A stretch of 64,000 bases of DNA from Clostridium sp. (GTDB taxonomy: Bacteria > Bacillota > Clostridia > Clostridiales > Clostridiaceae). Every line of letters starts with the position of its first letter. The stretch's first letter is position 1. Below the pieces are notes generated by a model. That model searched no databases. It was not told where the DNA came from and saw nothing but the letters and a program-made list of their open reading frames with translations. The stretch covers positions 27,523 through 91,522 of the forward strand of contig JAQUXS010000003.1 in assembly GCA_028692255.1 (NCBI GenBank), in the 5' to 3' direction. The position numbers were made by a program, and so were the translations under genes. Positions 9,226-17,619 of this stretch are shown here, in pieces.

Positions 9226-10602
9226 ATGTATTTTAATTTAAATACAGATCGTGATAAAAAAGTTCACTTTATTGGTATAGGCGGAGTCAGCATGAGCGGT
9301 CTTGCAGAAATTTTACTTTTAAAGGGCTACAGTGTAAGTGGCTCTGATATGAAGTCCTCACCAGCTACTGACAAGCTTTCAAAAATGGGTGCAAAAATTT
9401 ATATAGGACATAACAGCAAAAATATCCAAGGTGCTGATATAGTAGTTTATACAGCAGCAGTAAATGACAGCAATCCTGAAATGAAAGAAGCAAAGAAATT
9501 AAATATCCCAATATTAAAGAGAGCCGAGCTTCTTGGCTTTATTATGAAAGGTCATAAATATAATGTAGCAATTTCAGGAACTCACGGAAAAACTACAACT
9601 ACATCAATGATGTCTCATATAACTCTCAGTGAAAAACTAGATCCAACAATTTTAGTTGGTGGAGATCTTGATATAATAGATGGAAATGTAAGAACGGGGA
9701 AAAGTGAATATTTCATAACAGAAGCGTGTGAATACAAAGCTTCCTTTTTAAGTTTTTACCCATTTATAGGCATCATATTAAATATTGATGCAGATCATCT
9801 TGATTACTATAAAACAATAGATAATGTAGAAAAAGCATTTAAAGAATTCTCTGACCTTATACCTAAGGATGGCTATTTAATTGCAAATGCTGACGATAAA
9901 AGATGTCTTGAAGTTGCTTCAAAAGCAAGATGCAATGTTGTAACTTTTGGTATCAATAATGGTGAAATAACTGCTAAAAACATTGAATATGATGATAAGA
10001 GCTGTGCATCTTTTGACGTATACAACAAAAGCACTTTCCTGTTTAACATAAAATTAAATGTACCTGGAAAACATAACGTTTTAAATTCACTTTCCGCAAT
10101 AGCTGCATCACTTGTACTCAAAATAAGCAGTAATTCGATAATAAATGGTTTAAAAAGTTTTGGGGGAACTCATAGGAGATTTGAATTAAAGGGAAAGAAA
10201 AATGGAGTTACAGTAGTTGATGACTATGCTCATCATCCAACAGAAGTAAAAGCTACACTTGCTGCTGCAAAGAATTATCCTCATAAGAGAATTGTATGTG
10301 TATTTCAACCTCACACTTATTCTAGAACAATTAATCTTTTTGAAGAATTTACAAATGCTTTTGATGGTGTAGATGAACTTATTATTGCAGACATATATGC
10401 AGCAAGAGAAAAGGATACAGGTGAAGTAAGTTCAAAGATGCTATCAGATGCTATTGTCAAAAAAGGTATAAACTCAATCAATATACACAGTTTTGAAGAT
10501 ATAAAAGACTATCTTGATAAAACCCTTAAAGAAGGAGACCTTCTTCTAACAGTTGGTGCAGGAGATGTGTTTGAAGTAGGAAATTTATATCTTGACAAAT
10601 AA
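9226..10602 (+). CDS. murC: UDP-N-acetylmuramate--L-alanine ligase
   Basis: 458 aa. It adds L-alanine to UDP-MurNAc, the first peptide-forming step of peptidoglycan synthesis. Seen: the UDP-binding glycine loop [12 protein letters not shown] (residues 14-25), the ATP loop [10 protein letters not shown] (117-126), [19 protein letters not shown] and DDYAHHPTE, all typical of MurC. ATG 9226 follows AAGGAG. The last codons (TTGACAAATAA) contain the -35 element of the promoter for the downstream exporter operon. murC is divergent from purR. Confidence 0.97.
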   Translation: MYFNLNTDRDKKVHFIGIGGVSMSGLAEILLLKGYSVSGSDMKSSPATDKLSKMGAKIYIGHNSKNIQGADIVVYTAAVNDSNPEMKEAKKLNIPILKRAELLGFIMKGHKYNVAISGTHGKTTTTSMMSHITLSEKLDPTILVGGDLDIIDGNVRTGKSEYFITEACEYKASFLSFYPFIGIILNIDADHLDYYKTIDNVEKAFKEFSDLIPKDGYLIANADDKRCLEVASKARCNVVTFGINNGEITAKNIEYDDKSCASFDVYNKSTFLFNIKLNVPGKHNVLNSLSAIAASLVLKISSNSIINGLKSFGGTHRRFELKGKKNGVTVVDDYAHHPTEVKATLAAAKNYPHKRIVCVFQPHTYSRTINLFEEFTNAFDGVDELIIADIYAAREKDTGEVSSKMLSDAIVKKGINSINIHSFEDIKDYLDKTLKEGDLLLTVGAGDVFEVGNLYLDK

Positions 10603-10620
10603 TTTTATATATTCTATTAT
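10592..10620 (+). promoter_or_regulatory. Sigma-A promoter of the exporter leader operon
   Basis: TTGACA (10592-10597), 17 nt, TATTAT (10615-10620). The perfect -35 overlaps the last codons of murC. Start of transcription is expected near 10627, giving a leader of about 240 nt before the first exporter gene. Confidence 0.75.
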
Positions 10621-10654
10621 TAAAATATATCATTTCAGTAAGGAGGTAGGAAAT

Positions 10655-10741
10655 ATGGAAATTTTTACAGTGAAACAAATACTTAACAAATTTTTTAATT
10701 TACAAGTTAGCCCTACCTTAAATTATATGTATTCTAAATAG
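10655..10741 (+). CDS. 28-residue leader peptide (BmrB-like role) ahead of ABC exporter genes
   Basis: A short ORF, MEIFTVKQIL... ending ...NYMYSK, with a full AAGGAGGT ribosome site (10640-10647) and a 7-nt spacer to ATG. It is not homologous in sequence to anything I recognise. It is placed between a consensus promoter and a strong terminator, upstream of two ABC exporter half-transporters. In Bacillus subtilis the leader ORF bmrB occupies the same place before bmrCD and mediates ribosome-dependent transcriptional attenuation. A segment inside this ORF (TTAGCCC, 10707-10713) is complementary to the 5' part of the terminator, so the ORF is probably regulatory rather than a functional peptide. 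Confidence 0.75.
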   Translation: MEIFTVKQILNKFFNLQVSPTLNYMYSK

Positions 10742-10755
10742 AATGAAATCATATA

Positions 10756-10783
10756 GTCATGGGCTAAAACCCATGGCTTTTTT
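10756..10783 (+). terminator. Leader terminator (attenuator) of the ABC exporter operon
   Basis: An 8-bp stem, GTCATGGG / CCCATGGC (one G-T pair), with a CTAAAA loop and six T residues (10778-10783), 14 nt after the leader stop codon and 82 nt before the exporter start. GGGCTAA (10761-10767) can instead pair with TTAGCCC inside the leader ORF. The 3' arm CCCATGGC is also perfectly complementary to GCCATGGG at 10816-10823. Confidence 0.8.
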
Positions 10784-10864
10784 ATTATCTTCTTAAAATA
10801 AAAGAAAATATCCATGCCATGGGTAAATAAACTTTTACAATCTACATTTTAAGGAGGTAACAAA

Positions 10865-12601
10865 ATGAAACGAATCATGAAATATTTTCTACGGTATAAA
10901 ATCCTAGTGATAATACCGTCTATAGCAATGTTCTTTGCTGTAAGTCTCGATCTTATAAACCCATATATAGTTCAAAATATAATAGACAAAGTAATCATAG
11001 GAAAAAGATACGATCTCCTCCCAAAATTTCTCATCTTTACAGCACTAATTTCAATTGGGATAGCAATTCTAGGATATATTAAAGAATTTGGTTTTGACTA
11101 TATGTCTACAAAAGTAAATATAGATATAAGAAAAGATTTATTCAGCCACATCCAAAGCCTTTCCTTTAGCTATTTTGACAATATGAATACAGGTGAACTT
11201 ATGTCAAGGATGAGCGAGGATATCGAAAACATCTGGAGAGTTTCTGGCTTTGGAGTATCTCTAATAATAGAAAATACTATTTATTTTGTTTTAGCATCAA
11301 TAATACTATTTTATTTAAATTGGGTACTTGCACTTGTATGTCTTATAACACTACCGTTTCTTGCTTACGTAACAGTAAAACTAAAAAAACAAACAAGTGA
11401 AGTTTTTGATAAAATAAGTGATGAAACCGCAATTTTAAATACAACTGCACAAGAAAACATTGCAGGGGTTAGGCTTGTTAAAGCTTTTGCAAGAGAAAAG
11501 CATGAAATTTTAAAATTCTTTAACTTCAACAATACCAATTATGAATTAAATGTAAAAGTAAATACTATATGGGGAAAATATAATCCTCTTCAAGATCTTT
11601 TAGGAAATATATCCGTACTTTTAGTAATATGCATAGGCGGAATGCTAGCCATAAAAGGTAAAATGACAATAGGAACACTTGTAGCATTCAGTTCCTACGT
11701 ATGGATGCTTATACAGCCAATAAGAACTATAGGTGCTCTAACGAATCTTGTTGCACAAAGTTCTGCTTCTGCTAAAAAAATTGACAAAATAATGAATACA
11801 AAACCTGAAATAAGAATTTCTAAAAATGCTGTAAAACTGGACAATTTAAAAGGTGATATAGAATTTAAAAATGTATCTTTCAAATATAAGAATCAACTTA
11901 TACTTAAAGATATCAATTTGAAAATACCCGCTAAAAGTACCGTTGCTATAATGGGTGCAACTGGAGCCGGTAAATCATCTCTAGTAAGTCTTATAGGAAG
12001 ATATTATGATGTCTTAGACGGAGAACTATTAATAGATGGCATCAATATAAAAAATCTAGATTTAAAGTTCATTCGTAAAAACATGTCAATAGTACCCCAA
12101 GATACTTTTCTTTTTTCCGACACTGTAGAGAATAACTTAAAATTCAGTAAAACCGATGCCTCAATGGATGAAATTATAAAAGCTTGTACTGACTCATGTG
12201 CAATTAATTTTATTGAAAATCTTGAGAATGGCTTTGACACTATAATAGGCGAGAGAGGTATTGGCCTTTCAGGAGGTCAAAAGCAAAGACTTACTATAGC
12301 AAGAGCTCTTATAAGAGATTCAAAAATATTAATTCTCGATGATGCTACTTCAGCATTAGACATGGAAACTGAATACAATCTTCTTAAGAACCTATATAAA
12401 AATAAAGAAAAGAATACAACTTTAATAATTGCCCATAGAATATCCGCAGTAAAAAATGCTGATTTAATATTATTCCTTGAAAAGGGACGTATTGTAGAAA
12501 GTGGAACTCACGATGAATTACTTGCGAAAAAAGGACACTATTATAGAATTTACAGCGAACAGTTTAAATCAGCTAATAAAAGCGAAAGCAAGGTGATATA
12601 A
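10865..12601 (+). CDS. ABC multidrug exporter half-transporter, subunit with degenerate ATP site (BmrC/LmrC-like)
   Basis: 578 aa, ATG after AAGGAGGT. It has an N-terminal six-helix ABC exporter membrane domain (about 15-300) and a nucleotide-binding domain (about 335-575). Walker A is GATGAGKSS (about 364-372), the signature is LSGGQ (about 468-472), and Walker B is LILDDATSALD. The catalytic glutamate after Walker B is aspartate, the known signature of the non-hydrolysing site in heterodimeric exporters such as TM287/288 or LmrCD. It partners the next gene, which carries the complementary degenerate signature motif. Substrate is unknown; drug or lipid export is likely. Controlled by the upstream leader. 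Confidence 0.9.
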   Translation: MKRIMKYFLRYKILVIIPSIAMFFAVSLDLINPYIVQNIIDKVIIGKRYDLLPKFLIFTALISIGIAILGYIKEFGFDYMSTKVNIDIRKDLFSHIQSLSFSYFDNMNTGELMSRMSEDIENIWRVSGFGVSLIIENTIYFVLASIILFYLNWVLALVCLITLPFLAYVTVKLKKQTSEVFDKISDETAILNTTAQENIAGVRLVKAFAREKHEILKFFNFNNTNYELNVKVNTIWGKYNPLQDLLGNISVLLVICIGGMLAIKGKMTIGTLVAFSSYVWMLIQPIRTIGALTNLVAQSSASAKKIDKIMNTKPEIRISKNAVKLDNLKGDIEFKNVSFKYKNQLILKDINLKIPAKSTVAIMGATGAGKSSLVSLIGRYYDVLDGELLIDGINIKNLDLKFIRKNMSIVPQDTFLFSDTVENNLKFSKTDASMDEIIKACTDSCAINFIENLENGFDTIIGERGIGLSGGQKQRLTIARALIRDSKILILDDATSALDMETEYNLLKNLYKNKEKNTTLIIAHRISAVKNADLILFLEKGRIVESGTHDELLAKKGHYYRIYSEQFKSANKSESKVI

Positions 12602-12602
12602 T

Positions 12603-14378
12603 ATGGCAAGAAACTCTATAAAACAAGATGAAGATCTAAATACAATTTCAAATACAAAACTCTTAATAAGATTGTTTTCGTATATGAAACCATACAAAAT
12701 GAAAGTTTTTATAATATTGATTCTGTTAATCTATGTAATGCTATGCCAAATTATAAATCCATATTTACTTAAAGTAGCTATTGATAAATATATTGCACAC
12801 AAAAATTTAAACGGACTTATTATGATTGCTGTCATAATGTTAATTTTAAATATAATATCTACAATTGCATCTAAAAAAAGAATTGAAATGATGTCAAAGG
12901 TTACAAACAATGTTCTTCTAAAAATAAGACAGGACTTATATAAGCACATTCAAACTCTTTCATTTTCTTTCTTCGACAATAGACCTGTTGGTAAAATACT
13001 TGCTCGTGTAATAGGTGATGTAAATTCACTTCAAGATTTATTTTCTACAAGCATAACAAGTTTTATACCTCAAATTCTAACTATAATATGTGTAACCTTT
13101 ATCATGTTCTATATGAATTTTAAACTTGCACTTATATCAATACTAGTGCTCCCTATTCTAGCTATATGTCTCTTTTCAGTGGAGACCTTTTCTAGAAAAA
13201 GATGGCAAGATTACAGGAAAAAAAGATCAAATTTGAATGCTTACAATCACGAAGATTTTTCTGGTATAAGAGTTATACAAGGGTTTAGTGAAGAAGATAA
13301 AACCCTAAAAAATTTTACTGATCTGACAAATGACATGATGAATTCCTTTATAAGTGCCGTAAAACTAAATGATACTTTTTGGCCTATAGTAAATCTTTCT
13401 TCTGGAATTGGAACAATACTTGTTTTTTATTTCAGCGTAAATCTTGTGAAAAATGGTCAAATAACCATAGGCACTGTAGTTGCTTTCACTTCATATGTAA
13501 GCATGTTTTGGAGACCAATTATAAATATAAGTGATTTCTACAATACTCTTATAACAAACTTTGCAGCAGGTGAAAGAATTTTTGAAATACTTGATATAAA
13601 ACCTGATATTGTTGATTTAAAAGAAACCATAATGCCAAGCATAAAAGGTGCTGTAGAATTTAAAAATGTAAGTTTTGCCTACGATACTTCTGATTCTGTA
13701 CTTCAAGACGTAAACTTTAAAATAAACCCTGGTGAAACAGTGGCTCTAGTTGGTCCAACTGGTGCAGGTAAAACTACTATTGTAAATCTAATAAGCAGAT
13801 TTTATGATTGTACTAAAGGTGCTGTATTAATAGATGGTATAGACGTTAAAGATGTCACCCTTGAATCCCTAAGATCACAGATGGGAATAATGCTTCAAGA
13901 CACCTTCCTGTTTTCAGAAACAGTAAAAGAAAATATACGCTATGGTAAGCTTGATGCATCAGATGATGAAGTAATTGCTGCTGCAAAGGCTGTAAATGCT
14001 CATGAATTTATAATGAAGCTTAAAGATGGTTACGATACAAATGTAAATGAACGTGGTTCAAGACTTTCTGTTGGACAACGTCAGCTCCTATCTTTTGCAA
14101 GAGCACTCCTTGCCAATCCAAGGATACTAATTTTAGATGAAGCTACTTCAAATATAGACACCTACACAGAAAAGCTTGTGCAAAAAGGCATAAAAAAGCT
14201 TCTCTCTGGAAGAACTTCTTTTGTAATAGCTCACAGGCTCTCAACAATCAGAGATGTTGATAAAATAATGGTTGTAAATGATGGTACTATAAAAGAAGTT
14301 GGAAACCATAATGAACTCATGAAAAAGAAAGGACTTTATTATGATCTTTTTGTATCACAATATAAATTCTTGCAATAA
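12603..14378 (+). CDS. ABC multidrug exporter half-transporter, partner subunit (BmrD/LmrD-like)
   Basis: 591 aa, starting immediately after the stop of the first subunit, with AGGTGATA as ribosome site. It has a six-helix membrane domain (about 20-320) and an ATPase domain with Walker A GPTGAGKTT (about 383-391) and a canonical Walker B plus glutamate (LILDEATSNID). Its signature motif reads LSVGQ instead of LSGGQ. In a heterodimer, this altered signature would face the Walker A/B of the first subunit, so both lesions fall in one degenerate ATP site, while the other site stays intact. This pairing strongly supports an obligate heterodimer. Confidence 0.9.
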   Translation: MARNSIKQDEDLNTISNTKLLIRLFSYMKPYKMKVFIILILLIYVMLCQIINPYLLKVAIDKYIAHKNLNGLIMIAVIMLILNIISTIASKKRIEMMSKVTNNVLLKIRQDLYKHIQTLSFSFFDNRPVGKILARVIGDVNSLQDLFSTSITSFIPQILTIICVTFIMFYMNFKLALISILVLPILAICLFSVETFSRKRWQDYRKKRSNLNAYNHEDFSGIRVIQGFSEEDKTLKNFTDLTNDMMNSFISAVKLNDTFWPIVNLSSGIGTILVFYFSVNLVKNGQITIGTVVAFTSYVSMFWRPIINISDFYNTLITNFAAGERIFEILDIKPDIVDLKETIMPSIKGAVEFKNVSFAYDTSDSVLQDVNFKINPGETVALVGPTGAGKTTIVNLISRFYDCTKGAVLIDGIDVKDVTLESLRSQMGIMLQDTFLFSETVKENIRYGKLDASDDEVIAAAKAVNAHEFIMKLKDGYDTNVNERGSRLSVGQRQLLSFARALLANPRILILDEATSNIDTYTEKLVQKGIKKLLSGRTSFVIAHRLSTIRDVDKIMVVNDGTIKEVGNHNELMKKKGLYYDLFVSQYKFLQ

Positions 14379-14525
14379 TCAATGTACAAATTAAACTATA
14401 GGTAAAAAACAAAATACAAAGTAATATCTAAGAGTTAATAGTTAAAAATTGTGTAGGATTTTCGGATTTGCCGAATAATCCACATTACTTCTTCACTTTA
14501 CTTTTTACTTTTTAACTATAAAAAA

Positions 14526-14561
14526 TGGGACCGCTGCACTATTTTTTAGTACTCCAGTCCC
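14526..14561. terminator. Terminator-like hairpin, family copy 2 (degenerate)
   Basis: GGGACCGCTGCACTA, T run, TAGTACTCCAGTCCC, flanked by AAAAA and TTTTT. The outer GGGAC/GTCCC and inner ACTA/TAGT pairs are kept while the middle is mismatched. It shares CTGCACTA-TTTTTTAGT and the GTCCCATTTTT flank with the prs terminator. It lies about 150 nt beyond the exporter stop codon. Confidence 0.55.
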
Positions 14562-14676
14562 ATTTTTAATTACGCTTAGAATATTTATATACTAATCAAT
14601 ATGTATTATTTAAATCCATACCAAACTGTTTTTTTGCACTTACATCATCATTTCTCTTTGGTCTATTATTCTTTTT

Positions 14677-14749
14677 CTCATTGCTCATTATTCTTTTTTT
14701 CATTGACCATTGATCATTCGTTCATTGATCATTGTCTTTTGATCATTGC
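14677..14749 (-). repeat. TGATCA-rich repeat tract A, directly behind the permease stop codon
   Basis: Several units of ATTGATCATTG and relatives, including ATTCGTTCATTGATCATTG, end exactly at the stop codon of the minus-strand permease (14750-14752). The same unit occurs at 25.2, 25.9-26.2, 34.4 and 45.6 kb. In the gene's direction the tract begins GCAATGATCA. Confidence 0.8.
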
Positions 14750-15523
14750 CTATATGTCCATTTTATTATCAATTATATATGCTGTGATTATAAATAGAAT
14801 AATGCTTATTACAAAATAAAAAACTAAATACGCTTCATTAATTGGCATACCTTTTGTAATAATATCAACATTATTACTACTTATATTTCCTGAAACACTT
14901 TTAAATAATTTTACATAATATTGCTTTTTAAACACCTTTTCAAAACCAAGATTAACTATAATAATAACTGCTTCAAGTAAAACATAAACAACAAAGGCTG
15001 AAAATTTTCCAAATCTTCTTTTAAAATTTGATAATCTTGTTACTGCTATTGAGAAATATACATCTATAAGTCCAGCAGCTGCTGCTATAGTAGTGTATAT
15101 AATATACATAATAAACACATGTGAAGTATTAAATTTTATTCCGGCTTGATCCATACCTTGACTAATAGATTTAACTCTAAGACCTATATACATTAAAAAT
15201 GCCAAAGAAATTGAAGTTACTATAAAATAAAATATCATAACAACAATTAACTTTGAAGCTAAAATAACACTGCCACTTTTAGGCACTGAAAAAGTAAGAT
15301 ATCCACTTTCACCATATATATCATTTGAAAAAATAAATATGGTAAGTACAAACAACACTGAAGAAGCTGCTATAAATACAACAATAGATATACCAAATAT
15401 TAGTTCGTCTGGCCAGTGTCCAAACGTTGCTATTATTGCACAATTTACAAGTAACGTTAAAAGTGAAAGTATAGCTACCGATTTATATCTTCTTAAAAAT
15501 TCATATTTTACAAGTTGCAACAT
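14750..15523 (-). CDS. ABC-2 type transporter permease
   Basis: 257 aa with about six hydrophobic segments (near 18-40, 50-75, 105-130, 140-165, 178-198 and 232-252), typical of ABC-2 permeases in YtrC/YtrF-like or antibiotic-responsive efflux operons. Its start codon overlaps the ATPase stop codon by one base (TAATG), indicating translational coupling. Substrate unknown. The stop codon is followed at once by repeat tract A. Confidence 0.8.
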   Translation of the reverse strand: MLQLVKYEFLRRYKSVAILSLLTLLVNCAIIATFGHWPDELIFGISIVVFIAASSVLFVLTIFIFSNDIYGESGYLTFSVPKSGSVILASKLIVVMIFYFIVTSISLAFLMYIGLRVKSISQGMDQAGIKFNTSHVFIMYIIYTTIAAAAGLIDVYFSIAVTRLSNFKRRFGKFSAFVVYVLLEAVIIIVNLGFEKVFKKQYYVKLFKSVSGNISSNNVDIITKGMPINEAYLVFYFVISIILFIITAYIIDNKMDI

Positions 15524-16221
15524 TATTTGAACACCTCCCTATAAATTTCGTCAATTGACTCTCCCTTTTCATTTCTCAGTTCTTCAGCATCACCTTTTAA
15601 TAAAATCTTTCCATCTTTTATAAACATAACTTCATCAAATAGCCTTTCAATGTCATTTACAAGATGTGTACTTACAATCATCGAGCTACCTTCACTGTAA
15701 TTTTCTATTATCATATTTATTATTTTCTCTCTTGCAGTTGGATCCACCCCTCCAAGAGGCTCATCTAAAATATATAATTTAGCTTTTCTTGAAATTGTAA
15801 GAGTTAAATTTAACTTTTCAATCATTCCTTTTGACAGTGAATTAATTTTTGAATTTTCGTCAAGATCCATAACCTCTAAAAATTTTATACACTTTTCTAT
15901 GTCAAAATCGCTAAACATATCCTTGTAAAAATTAACTGCATCTCTTATTCGCATCCATTTTGGAATAAAATTAACATCAGGTAGATATGACACAATAGAT
16001 TTTGTATATTTCCCTGGAACATGTCCGTCTATTTGTATTTCTCCTGAAGTTTGTCTTGTAAGACCTGCTGCTATTTTCATAAAGCTTGTCTTTCCGCTTC
16101 CATTAGGACCTAAAAGGCCCACTATTTTACCCAAAGGTATTTCAGCATCTAGACAATTCAAAGCTTTCTTATTTTTTCTATAAACTTTTGTTAAACCTGA
16201 TGATTTAAGAATTGTAGACAT
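15523..16221 (-). CDS. ABC transporter ATP-binding protein (YtrB-like)
   Basis: 232 aa. Walker A GPNGSGKTS (about 38-46), signature LSKGM, Walker B LYILDEPLGGVD and the switch His in VSTHLV are seen. The altered signature (LSKGM, not LSGGQ) is common in this drug/peptide-export subfamily. It lies between the GntR regulator (2 nt gap) and the permease (overlapping), forming a three-gene operon like ytrA-ytrB-permease, which in Bacillus responds to cell-wall-active compounds. Confidence 0.88.
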   Translation of the reverse strand: MSTILKSSGLTKVYRKNKKALNCLDAEIPLGKIVGLLGPNGSGKTSFMKIAAGLTRQTSGEIQIDGHVPGKYTKSIVSYLPDVNFIPKWMRIRDAVNFYKDMFSDFDIEKCIKFLEVMDLDENSKINSLSKGMIEKLNLTLTISRKAKLYILDEPLGGVDPTAREKIINMIIENYSEGSSMIVSTHLVNDIERLFDEVMFIKDGKILLKGDAEELRNEKGESIDEIYREVFK

Positions 16222-16223
16222 AA

Positions 16224-16586
16224 TTACACCCCTCTTTTTAATCGTTCTTCCAATAATTCAATCATCTTATTAGAATCATAGCCTAATTTAAGCATTTCTC
16301 CTATATAAGTATTCATTATTTCAGCCGCCATGTCTTTTTTCAATAACTTTATCTTTTCGTCATCCTCGGTTATATACCTTCCAAGACCTCTTTTACTATG
16401 AGCTACATCTTCTCTTTCAAGTTCCTGATACGCTCTTTGAACAGTATTAGGATTTACCTTTATACTCTGTGCTAGTTCCCTAACTGATGGAAGTTTATCA
16501 CCCTTTTTTAATTCCTCTATAATTATCATTCTTTTTACATAATTAATTATTTGAATATATATTGGTATGTTATCCTCAAATTTCAC
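16224..16586 (-). CDS. GntR-family (YtrA subfamily) transcriptional regulator
   Basis: 120 aa: an N-terminal winged helix (IPIYIQIINYVKRMI, then KLPSVRELAQSIKVNPNTVQRAYQELER) plus a short C-terminal helical tail, the YtrA layout. I chose GTG 16586, which has AGAGGTG (16593-16599) 6 nt upstream; a GTG at 16595 overlaps that site. It probably represses its own ABC operon. A promoter is visible at 16623-16651. Confidence 0.88.
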   Translation of the reverse strand: MKFEDNIPIYIQIINYVKRMIIIEELKKGDKLPSVRELAQSIKVNPNTVQRAYQELEREDVAHSKRGLGRYITEDDEKIKLLKKDMAAEIMNTYIGEMLKLGYDSNKMIELLEERLKRGV

Positions 16587-16622
16587 CAATTTCACCTCTT
16601 AACTGCGGACTGTTTTACCTTG

Positions 16623-16651
16623 ATAATACACTCCTTTTTCAAATTTGTAAA
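16623..16651 (-). promoter_or_regulatory. Sigma-A promoter of the ytrA-like operon
   Basis: On the minus strand: TTTACA (16651-16646), 17 nt, TATTAT (16628-16623). The start would be near 16616, about 30 nt before the regulator's start codon. Confidence 0.65.
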
Positions 16652-16671
16652 TAGATATTTTCTAATATGTA

Positions 16672-16700
16672 TTGATTTTAATCTAATACTTGTATATAAT
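16672..16700 (+). promoter_or_regulatory. Sigma-A promoter of tRNA-Pro
   Basis: TTGATT (16672-16677), 17 nt, TATAAT (16695-16700), 13 nt before the mature tRNA 5' end. It diverges from the ytrA-like promoter. Confidence 0.75.
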
Positions 16701-16713
16701 AATATATGTCCTT

Positions 16714-16789
16714 CGGGGTGTAGCGCAGATGGGAGCGCGCGTGGTTTGGGACCATGAGGTCGCAGGTTCAAGCCCTGTCACCCCGACCA
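16714..16789 (+). tRNA. tRNA-Pro (anticodon UGG)
   Basis: Full cloverleaf: acceptor CGGGGTG/CACCCCG, D arm GCGC...GCGC, anticodon stem CGTGG/CCATG with loop TTTGGGA (anticodon TGG), T arm with GGTTCAAGCC, discriminator A, and an encoded CCA at 16787-16789. Length 76 nt. It stands alone with its own promoter and terminator. Confidence 0.97.
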
Positions 16790-16796
16790 AATAGAA

Positions 16797-16825
16797 AGAG
16801 CAGTATTTTTACTGTTCTTTTTTTT
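16797..16825 (+). terminator. Terminator of tRNA-Pro
   Basis: A 9-bp stem AGAGCAGTA / TACTGTTCT (one G-T pair) followed by a run of T residues, 8 nt after the tRNA CCA end. Confidence 0.85.
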
Positions 16826-16897
16826 ACTCAAAAATAACATTACTTTTGTTAAATAATACTTTATTTTGTGATATTATTCTATTTGAGGTGATATTAT

Positions 16898-17545
16898 ATG
16901 CTTAAGAACATCAAAGCAGCAATATTTGATATGGATGGTACCATTATTGACTCCATGTGGGTATGGGATACTATAGACAAGGTTTATCTTGAGAAAATAG
17001 GACTTAAAGTTCCAGGTGAACTTAGAAATGATATTAAAGACTTAAGCTTTTTAGAAACTGCACATTACTTTAAAAATAGATTTAACATAAAGGATTCTCC
17101 AGAAGAAATAATGGAATCTTGGAATAACATAGCTTATTTTCATTATTTAAATAATGTTAAAATGAAACCTTTTGCAAAAGATTATTTATTAAAAATAAAA
17201 AAACTTGGTACAAAAATAGGACTTGCTACAAGCAACAGCAATTTACTCGTTGAAACCGTCCTAAAAAAGTACGACGTATATAATATATTTGATTGTATTA
17301 CTACAAGTGATGAAGTAGCTAGAGGAAAGGATTTTCCAGATATTTATTTATTAGCAGCAAAGAAACTTCAAGTAAGCCCTAAAGATTGCGCAGTTTTTGA
17401 AGACATACTCCCTGGTATTCTAAGTGCAAAATCTGTTGGCATGACAACCGTAGGCGTACATGATTTTTATTCTGATAGTGAAAAATTAGATATAATTAAA
17501 AATTCAGATATGTTTATAGAAAACTACAAGAATTTAGCAGTTTAA
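16898..17545 (+). CDS. HAD-family hydrolase (beta-phosphoglucomutase-like)
   Basis: 215 aa, ATG after GAGGTGAT. HAD motif I is FDMDGTIIDS (Asp11, Asp13), motif II is IGLATSNS, motif III includes the lysine in ARGKDFPDIYL, and motif IV is VFEDILPGI. A helical cap inserted after motif I places it with the beta-phosphoglucomutase/phosphoglycolate phosphatase group. Substrate cannot be named: a sugar phosphate or nucleotide is likely. It appears monocistronic. Confidence 0.88.
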   Translation: MLKNIKAAIFDMDGTIIDSMWVWDTIDKVYLEKIGLKVPGELRNDIKDLSFLETAHYFKNRFNIKDSPEEIMESWNNIAYFHYLNNVKMKPFAKDYLLKIKKLGTKIGLATSNSNLLVETVLKKYDVYNIFDCITTSDEVARGKDFPDIYLLAAKKLQVSPKDCAVFEDILPGILSAKSVGMTTVGVHDFYSDSEKLDIIKNSDMFIENYKNLAV

Positions 17546-17619
17546 ATTAGAATATAAAATATTACAAAGTCATATATTATAATAATATTAACTTAAAGCA
17601 TTATTTTGGAGAGATTATC

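Larger units (their letters stand above)
14379..14749. other. Gene-free stretch: two hairpins, then TGATCA-type repeats
   Basis: Between the exporter operon and the convergent ABC-2 permease gene. It holds an imperfect hairpin at about 14452-14485 (GGATT-TTCGG / CCGAA-TAATCC), a terminator-family copy at 14526-14561, and the repeat tract described separately. A weak ORF across 14601-14819 is made largely of repeat sequence and is not credible. Confidence 0.7.

Noticed and set aside
14601..14819. 72-aa plus-strand ORF
   Set aside because: Made mostly of TGATCA-type repeat sequence, no ribosome site, and overlaps the permease end.
16551..16757. 68-aa plus-strand ORF overlapping tRNA-Pro
   Set aside because: Antisense to the GntR gene and runs through the tRNA; no coding character.
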